Below are positions 58,723 to 64,000 of a DNA stretch of 64,000 nt, one piece after another. The notes under the pieces are model-generated. The model had not been told where the DNA came from, did no database searches, and saw only the letters and a program-made list of their open reading frames with translations. How positions within the stretch are numbered: the first letter of the stretch is position 1; each line of letters begins with the position of its first letter. The position numbers were made by a program, and so were the translations under genes. Origin of the DNA: Verrucomicrobiota bacterium (GTDB lineage Bacteria > Verrucomicrobiota > Verrucomicrobiia > JABWAM01); the NCBI GenBank assembly GCA_023269615.1, contig JAHFSY010000016.1:1-64000 (forward strand). Reading direction: 5' to 3'.

Positions 58723-61700
58723 TCAAGAGTCTTTTGGATTCAACGACGGGGAGGGGGACTGGCGGTGCGAAGTGCTTGAACCGCTCCTGAGCCGGGTGAG
58801 CGCGGACTCGGCTGTCTTTCTCGCGGCTTCCTGCTTGGGGTGGCGGATGTGGCGGTAGCCGGTGACGGGCTCGGGGGATTTCAAGATTTCCAGCCACGCC
58901 TGGTACTCGGCGGCGTTGCGGTATTCGAACTGGGACACGAGGCCGGCGTACCAGTCGCGGAATTCCTTTTCGGGGCGGTGCCACTCGGGAAGCAGTTTGC
59001 GGAGGAATTTCATCCGCTTCATGATGTTGAGCTGCCAGTTGTGCGTCCGGATATCGAATTCGATCTTGATACCCCAGATGTCGAAGCGAGGACGGTTGAT
59101 GTGGCTGTACTTGATGTGATCGCCGCGCGATTCATCCACGTCGTAACGCTCGCGGTCCCGCTCCAGTTTTTCTTCGCTCGTCAGGAGATGGGCCACGTAG
59201 ACTTCGTCCTTGATGAACATCACCTTGGCGAGGTTCCAGATGACGGCGCGGGTGGCGGCGAAATTGTATTCGGCGGTGTCGCGCGAGAAGGCCTGCTTGA
59301 CCAGGTCCAAGTATCGCTTGGCGTAGGTCGCGTTCTCAAACCAGATCGCGTCGGACACACGAACGGCCAGGTCGCGGAAATCGGGTTCAGGCAAGTTGAT
59401 CGTCATCTCCGCGTGTGCCATCAGGTGCCGGTATGCATCGGCGGCGCGGTCGCCCTTGGGATGCGACTTTGCCAGGTAGGACGCTTTGCGATCCACAAGG
59501 TCCTTGTAGCGCGCGGGATGGCGGTCTTCCGAAAACGCGGCGGGATCGAGCACCACTTTGCGGCCGAGCTGGAAGGCCTTGATGTTGTCCTTCGACGCCG
59601 GGCCCATCGTGTGGTCAATCGCCCACAGCAGGCTTTCCATTTTCAGCGGGAGCAGTCCCTGCTGGTACGCCACACCGAGGAGCATGACGTTGGCGAAAAG
59701 CTTGCTGCCGAAATATTTTTCCGAGAGATGCGAGAGGTTGAATCCAAAATATTTGTCGTTCCGCGTGTAGCATTGGATCGTGGCCTCGAGATCGGCGGGA
59801 TCAAAGTCGTCCTTGCCCAGCAGCGTGAGGATCGTGGGGGTTTTCTCCGTGTTGAGGACCGCCGTGGTATGGGAGGGGCTTCCGACGCGCTGGATGTTAT
59901 CGGGATCAATCCCGCGAACAGCTTCCAGGACGTCAATGCCCAAGATGAGGTCGGCCTTGCCGTATGGGATGACGTTGGAAGCAATCTTGCCATTTCGAAA
60001 ATAAAGGATTTGCGAGTAGATCCCGCCGTTGCGGATCGCGAGCCCCTTCTTGTCGCAGAAAAGGACGCGATACCCTTCGCGAAACCCGGCGCGCACCAGC
60101 GTCGCCGTCGAAACGCCAATGCCCATGCCGCCGACACCCGCGAGATAAGCGTGCCAGGTGTCGGAGAAAGATGCCTTGTCCTTGGGCTCGGGAATATGGT
60201 CCAGGTCGAGAGATGCCAGGCGCGAGGGCGGGGGAGCGCCGCGGGAAACAATCACTTCCTCGAATGACGGGCATGCCTTCGTCTTCGCACACGCGGTATC
60301 GGCCACGCACCAGGAGAGATCGGTCTGCACCTTGGTTCCGTAGGGCGTGTCGGTGAATGTGAGGCCGGGACATCCGGTGGCCTTCGTGCATTCGAGGCAA
60401 TTCTCGCAGACTTCATGCGAAATGTTGATGTGGCGTTTGCTCGCAAGAAATCCCTCCTTTTTCACTTCCTGACGTTCCTGCCGCGCGATGCGACGGTGAT
60501 ACGTGATGCCGCATTCCTTGTCGGCAATGACGATTTTCACGCCATCGCGCAAAATGGTTTCTTCGAGTGTCCGGCGATAGGTCTCGCGATACTCGGGGTT
60601 CACGCGCACGACTTCTGCAGTGTCCATGCCCACCATGCCCTGGATGATGTCGTCAATGCTCTGCTTGAATTGCGGGTTTCCAAGAAGGTCGGTGTCCAGC
60701 GAGGGCGTCGTCTGGTGACCCGTCATCGCCGTGGTTTTATTGTCGAGGATGATGAACGTGATGTCCTGCCCACCCTTGATGGAGTTGGAAATCGCGACCT
60801 GCCCCGAATGGAAAAAAGTGGAGTCGCCCATGAAGACGACCTGCTTGTTGGTGATGAACGGGTCAATGCCCGCGCCCGTGCCCGCGCCAAGCCCCATGCC
60901 CGAATAATTGTGCATGAGGTCCTTGTTCGGCTCGAACATCAGCATCGTGTAACAACCGGTGTCGCCGTGAAAAAGAAGGTCCACCGCGTCGCGCCCGTGC
61001 GTGCGCCGCATGTAGCGGTCGTCACGGAAATCCTTTTTGACATCAATCAGCACGCTCGATGAATCGCGGTGCGGACAGCCGGGGCAAAACGAAGGGGTGC
61101 GGTCGGGAAGGTCCACGTCGAAAGTCTTTGTCTGGCGGATCAACGCGAGTTCGCGCTCGATCTGCGTTCTCATCTCGTCGCCGCCGTGACGGAGGATGAT
61201 GGGGGCCAGGCACTCGATGAGAACCGAGGGATTCAAGCCGAGCGTGGACGGGATGCCTCCGCCCTGGGGAAGTTTTTTGCCCCAGACGGAAAATGGCTTG
61301 GAGGGCGTGGCGATCTGGAGGCTGTTGAGGATGGTGACGATCTGTTCCTCGAGGAAACCGCGTCGCTCTTCCACCACGATGAGATGCTTGGCGTGGCTGG
61401 CGAAACGCTCGATCACGTGCGGGTCTACGGGATAGGTGAGGCCGAGCTTCAGAATGGGGAAGCGTCCCGCGAGCCCCATTTCCGAAAGCGCATGCTCCAA
61501 ATAGCAGTAGGCGAGGCCTGACGTGACGAATCCGAGTTCCGCGCACGGCTGCGGATGGACGATGCGGTCCACGCCGAGTCGAGCGGATTCCTGCCAGAGC
61601 TGCTGGCGTCGTGATTCGAGCTGCTCCTCCTTGATGCCGGTTCGCGGCGGCAGGAGGACCGTCTGCTCCACGGGAATCTGCAACGTGTTGATCTCGCACT

Positions 61701-62331
61701 TCGATGCGGTGTTGATTTCCGGGAAATGATTTTTTCGCACCTCCACCGAGCCGCCGCCATCCGCCTGGTTGGTGGTGACGAGATAACCCGTATAGAAGCC
61801 CGAGGCGGCGGAGAGCTTGAAGGCAAAATTGAGCCAGTCCTTGAGTTCCTGAGGATCGCTCGGCTCGAGCACGGGCATGAAGAGGTGCTTGGCGAGGAAG
61901 CGTGAATCGGCGGGGACCTGGGTGGAATCGCTCCACGGGTCGTCGCCCAGCACGATCACGGCGCCCCCGTCCTTGTGCGCGCCCGCGAGGTTGCCGAGGG
62001 CGATGGCATCGGAAGCGACGTGGACCCCCACGCTTTTCATGACGGCGATGGCGCGCAGGCCCATCATCTGCGAGCCGTTGACCATGGCAACGGAGAGCGC
62101 CTCGTTGTTGGCGAGCGTGGCGCGGATGCCATGGCTTTTGGCGATCTCGCGGATGTTTTCGATGGTGTCGAAGAAGCCGGCGACGGGCGACCCGGGATAA
62201 CCCGTCCAGAGATGAGTGCCCCCTTGGACTTCGAGAAGCCCCTTGACGAGGAGCTCACAGCCCGTGAACACCTCAAATCCATCTTCCTTCAAAAAACGCG
62301 GATCAACTTTTCCCGCGAGGCTCTTGGACAT
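58723..62331 (-). CDS. Indolepyruvate:ferredoxin oxidoreductase, alpha-beta fusion
   Basis: A 1202-residue fused enzyme that oxidatively decarboxylates aryl or branched 2-oxo acids to acyl-CoA. Residues 15-380 form the pyrimidine-binding domain (LWTGYPGSPVAGFFDTIENI). Residues 420-640 bind thiamine diphosphate (FCPGCPHRDSSSV, GDTGCYTMLM, GDSTFFHSG). Iron-sulphur cysteines follow (CENCLECTKATGCPG, then WCVADTACAKTKACPSF). Residues 740-920 are the gamma/IorB part (AGVGGMGIGVSTATLVRAGF). The last 200 residues match the extra domain of the long fused type. All modules look intact. Confidence 0.93.
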   Translation of the reverse strand: MSKSLAGKVDPRFLKEDGFEVFTGCELLVKGLLEVQGGTHLWTGYPGSPVAGFFDTIENIREIAKSHGIRATLANNEALSVAMVNGSQMMGLRAIAVMKSVGVHVASDAIALGNLAGAHKDGGAVIVLGDDPWSDSTQVPADSRFLAKHLFMPVLEPSDPQELKDWLNFAFKLSAASGFYTGYLVTTNQADGGGSVEVRKNHFPEINTASKCEINTLQIPVEQTVLLPPRTGIKEEQLESRRQQLWQESARLGVDRIVHPQPCAELGFVTSGLAYCYLEHALSEMGLAGRFPILKLGLTYPVDPHVIERFASHAKHLIVVEERRGFLEEQIVTILNSLQIATPSKPFSVWGKKLPQGGGIPSTLGLNPSVLIECLAPIILRHGGDEMRTQIERELALIRQTKTFDVDLPDRTPSFCPGCPHRDSSSVLIDVKKDFRDDRYMRRTHGRDAVDLLFHGDTGCYTMLMFEPNKDLMHNYSGMGLGAGTGAGIDPFITNKQVVFMGDSTFFHSGQVAISNSIKGGQDITFIILDNKTTAMTGHQTTPSLDTDLLGNPQFKQSIDDIIQGMVGMDTAEVVRVNPEYRETYRRTLEETILRDGVKIVIADKECGITYHRRIARQERQEVKKEGFLASKRHINISHEVCENCLECTKATGCPGLTFTDTPYGTKVQTDLSWCVADTACAKTKACPSFEEVIVSRGAPPPSRLASLDLDHIPEPKDKASFSDTWHAYLAGVGGMGIGVSTATLVRAGFREGYRVLFCDKKGLAIRNGGIYSQILYFRNGKIASNVIPYGKADLILGIDVLEAVRGIDPDNIQRVGSPSHTTAVLNTEKTPTILTLLGKDDFDPADLEATIQCYTRNDKYFGFNLSHLSEKYFGSKLFANVMLLGVAYQQGLLPLKMESLLWAIDHTMGPASKDNIKAFQLGRKVVLDPAAFSEDRHPARYKDLVDRKASYLAKSHPKGDRAADAYRHLMAHAEMTINLPEPDFRDLAVRVSDAIWFENATYAKRYLDLVKQAFSRDTAEYNFAATRAVIWNLAKVMFIKDEVYVAHLLTSEEKLERDRERYDVDESRGDHIKYSHINRPRFDIWGIKIEFDIRTHNWQLNIMKRMKFLRKLLPEWHRPEKEFRDWYAGLVSQFEYRNAAEYQAWLEILKSPEPVTGYRHIRHPKQEAARKTAESALTRLRSGSSTSHRQSPSPSLNPKDS

Positions 62332-62430
62332 AAGTATGGATTATGGCACGAAAGGAAGTGGATGGCAAGACACGGCATTTTTGATTTTTATCACCTTTTA
62401 TCTCCCTCCCTTTTGCCATAAAGAGGGGGA

Positions 62431-63756
62431 ATGCAGGAACGCGTTCGCAAGGTTGTGTTGTTTGGGATGGCGGTTTTGGTATTTCTGGCGCCGCTGAAAT
62501 TCACCCAGCCGGTGATTTTGTATTATCTCGATAACCTGCCGCATGGACTCGTCGAATGGATCTTTTCCGGATGGCCGGAATCCATATTCTACAAAATCCT
62601 GGTTCCGCTGGCGGTCATCGGGCTTGTTGCCGCGCGATGGGAGGGGCTGCGCCGGTCGGTTTGGATTCTTCCCGCTGCGTTTTTGCTGACGCAGATGGCT
62701 TCCACCGCGGTCAGCGTGAATCCGGTCCTGAGTCGCATCGTGCTGCTCTATTTTTTCACACTGGCCGCGGGGTTTCTGCTGGGCGCGTTGTGCGTGAAAA
62801 GCGAGGATGATCTGCGATGGCTGATGCTGGGGTGGTTTCTCGGAGCCCTGATCGTGGCATGGGAGGGAATGGACCAGGCCACGGGAGGATTGCAGGTGAT
62901 GCGTGATTACCTGTACGCACACCCCGAAGCAGCCCATGGGAACCCCGAGATTTTTCACAAGGTGACGAGCTCGCGCATTTTTTCAACCTTTGTGACTGCC
63001 AACGCGCTGGGCGACTTTGTGATTGTCACGGTGTTCATCCTCGCCGCGCTGGGCTGGCATCTGTCAAAAAAACTCCGCAGTGGCATATTTGCCGTGCCGT
63101 CATGCCTGCTGGTCATCGCACTTTTGTTCTGCCTCTGGAAAACGGTGTCCAAGGGTTCCTACGCCGTGCTTTTCATGACGATCAGCCTGGGAGTCCTGGT
63201 TTCCATTCGAAATCGAAAGGCTGCGTGGGGAATCATTGGTGCGCTTCTTCTTCTCGCCGCCGCGCTGTTTGCGGTCGGTTACGGCAGGGCGGCTGTCGAG
63301 AAGGCGAAGCTGACGGGCGGGGCGCGGCTCGATTACTGGAGGGCCGCATGGAAGATCGGGCGCGATCATCCCGTGCTCGGGACCGGGCCGGGCACTTTCG
63401 GCAGAATGTATGTGCAGTACAAGCGTCCCGAGGACGAGGATACGAAACTCGTTCACAACAACTATCTCCAGATGTGGTGCGACAGCGGCCTGCCGGGTTT
63501 CATTGCCTTCGCCCTCTGGCTGCCGGGCACGCTGTGGTTGTGGGTGCGACGCTGGCGGGTTGTTCCGATCGAACAGCGGGTGGTTCCCACCGTCGTATGG
63601 TGCGCCTGTGTTGCGTTCGCGATTCACTCGCTGATGGACTTCGAACTCTACATGGTGAGCAACGCGTGGCCGGTGTTCGTCGTGATGGGCTGGCTCGCGG
63701 CTTCGACGCCAGCGGGGCGACGGCAGGAACTTCCAACATCGAACATCGAACGTTGA
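62431..63756 (+). CDS. O-antigen ligase/polymerase-like membrane protein
   Basis: A 441-residue protein with about 10-12 membrane helices. The large loop carries HPVLGTGPGTFGRMYVQY and, after LVHNNYLQMWCDSGLPG, more helices, the pattern of the Wzy_C/O-antigen ligase family with its conserved Arg, Gly and His. It probably joins or polymerises surface polysaccharide at the periplasmic side. A purine-rich AGAGGGGG site precedes the ATG. The last codons (PTSNIER) are encoded by a dispersed AACATCGAAC repeat, so the natural C-terminus may have been altered. Confidence 0.88.
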   Translation: MQERVRKVVLFGMAVLVFLAPLKFTQPVILYYLDNLPHGLVEWIFSGWPESIFYKILVPLAVIGLVAARWEGLRRSVWILPAAFLLTQMASTAVSVNPVLSRIVLLYFFTLAAGFLLGALCVKSEDDLRWLMLGWFLGALIVAWEGMDQATGGLQVMRDYLYAHPEAAHGNPEIFHKVTSSRIFSTFVTANALGDFVIVTVFILAALGWHLSKKLRSGIFAVPSCLLVIALLFCLWKTVSKGSYAVLFMTISLGVLVSIRNRKAAWGIIGALLLLAAALFAVGYGRAAVEKAKLTGGARLDYWRAAWKIGRDHPVLGTGPGTFGRMYVQYKRPEDEDTKLVHNNYLQMWCDSGLPGFIAFALWLPGTLWLWVRRWRVVPIEQRVVPTVVWCACVAFAIHSLMDFELYMVSNAWPVFVVMGWLAASTPAGRRQELPTSNIER

Positions 63757-63766
63757 ACTTCGAACT
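63727..63766. repeat. AACATCGAAC-type repeat over the O-antigen ligase stop
   Basis: CCAACATCGAACATCGAACG then TTGAACTTCGAAC is a tandem-like low-complexity repeat. It supplies the final codons and the TGA stop of the ligase gene. Confidence 0.5.
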
Positions 63767-63796
63767 CCAGGCACCCGAACCTGAATTCAGTGTCGC

Positions 63797-64000
63797 CTAC
63801 TTGTCTCCGGTGGGCATGGCGTTTTCGGGGATCGCAGTTGAGGGGGCAGGGGGCGGGGCCTCGACTTGAAATGCGGGGAGATTTTGAAGCTGCGACTTGA
63901 TGGATTTCACAAGCGCGTTGCGATTGTCCTTCGGCTTGGTCTTGTACTCGTTGATCCCCGCCTCCTTGTCGTACTTCAACGTATCGGGCGCCTCGGCGTT
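63797..64000 (-). CDS. C-terminal end of an unidentified protein (cut by the window edge)
   Basis: The frame is open to the window end. The visible 67 residues are charged (LKYDKEAGINEYKTKPKDNR), then a helical piece ALVKSIKSQLQNLPAFQ, then a Pro/Ala-rich tail ending PTGDK. No family can be named from this fragment. It converges on the O-antigen ligase gene. Confidence 0.55.
   Translation of the reverse strand, partial: NAEAPDTLKYDKEAGINEYKTKPKDNRNALVKSIKSQLQNLPAFQVEAPPPAPSTAIPENAMPTGDK

Noticed and set aside
55053-60267. Long antisense frames at 55053-56375, 56167-57255 and 58840-60267
   Set aside because: Each covers a confidently identified gene (propeller protein, P450, indolepyruvate oxidoreductase) and has no family-like sequence.

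Overview
The window looks like a chromosomal piece of a GC-rich member of the Verrucomicrobiota. The evidence is a Verru_Chthon-type pseudopilin operon, two exosortase/EpsI fusion proteins with PEP-CTERM-type substrates, autotransporter-type beta-strand repeats, and many short dispersed palindromes between genes. A KDO transferase (waaA) and an O-antigen ligase indicate a Gram-negative envelope. No phage, plasmid, CRISPR or rRNA genes are seen. There is one tRNA, tRNA-Gly(TCC).

Layout. Positions 1-13,970 hold a + strand run for carbohydrate use: a secreted propeller protein, a 1351-residue secreted protein, an enolase-superfamily sugar-acid dehydratase, a GHL6-like glycosidase, a kelch propeller, an aldose-epimerase-like protein, a Gfo/Idh/MocA oxidoreductase, then prs and mtnA. 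Positions 14-15.7 kb hold a ROK kinase and a class II aldolase homologue that has lost its catalytic residues. Positions 15.9-22.4 kb hold four secreted or membrane proteins, including a duplicated Ig-like domain and a metzincin-type motif. Then come a hairpin-rich non-coding stretch and an AbrB antitoxin whose PIN toxin is internally deleted. Positions 23-37 kb are mainly minus-strand housekeeping and envelope genes: an RraA-like protein, a zinc-finger protein, waaA, a TPR protein, rlmN, a two-domain dehydrogenase, metK, a sugar nucleotidyltransferase, tRNA-Gly and an AAA_14/DUF4143 ATPase.

Positions 37.4-43.1 kb are a six-gene, tightly coupled pseudopilin operon (two GspG-like pseudopilins, then Verru_Chthon D, B, C and A), followed by a BrnT/BrnA toxin-antitoxin pair. 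Positions 43.9-53.3 kb are a nearly symmetrical double exosortase locus: PEP-CTERM substrate, TPR protein, exosortase 1, two small paralogous membrane proteins on the opposite strand, exosortase 2, TPR protein, PEP-CTERM substrate. Positions 53.4-57.6 kb hold a GntR regulator, a DapA-family lyase, a paralogue of the first propeller protein and a cytochrome P450. The window ends with a GnnA-like oxidoreductase, a fused indolepyruvate:ferredoxin oxidoreductase, an O-antigen ligase and a cut-off gene.

The most interesting material is (i) the duplicated exosortase-TPR module with its central pair of small paralogous proteins, lying beside a pseudopilin cassette, and (ii) several families of dispersed palindromes. 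Most palindromes have GTAG/CTAC ends and hairpins whose stems change on both sides, as in REP/BIME elements. Two of them supply the stop codon of a gene and one lies inside a coding sequence. All functional assignments come from reading translated sequence by eye; no database search was run.
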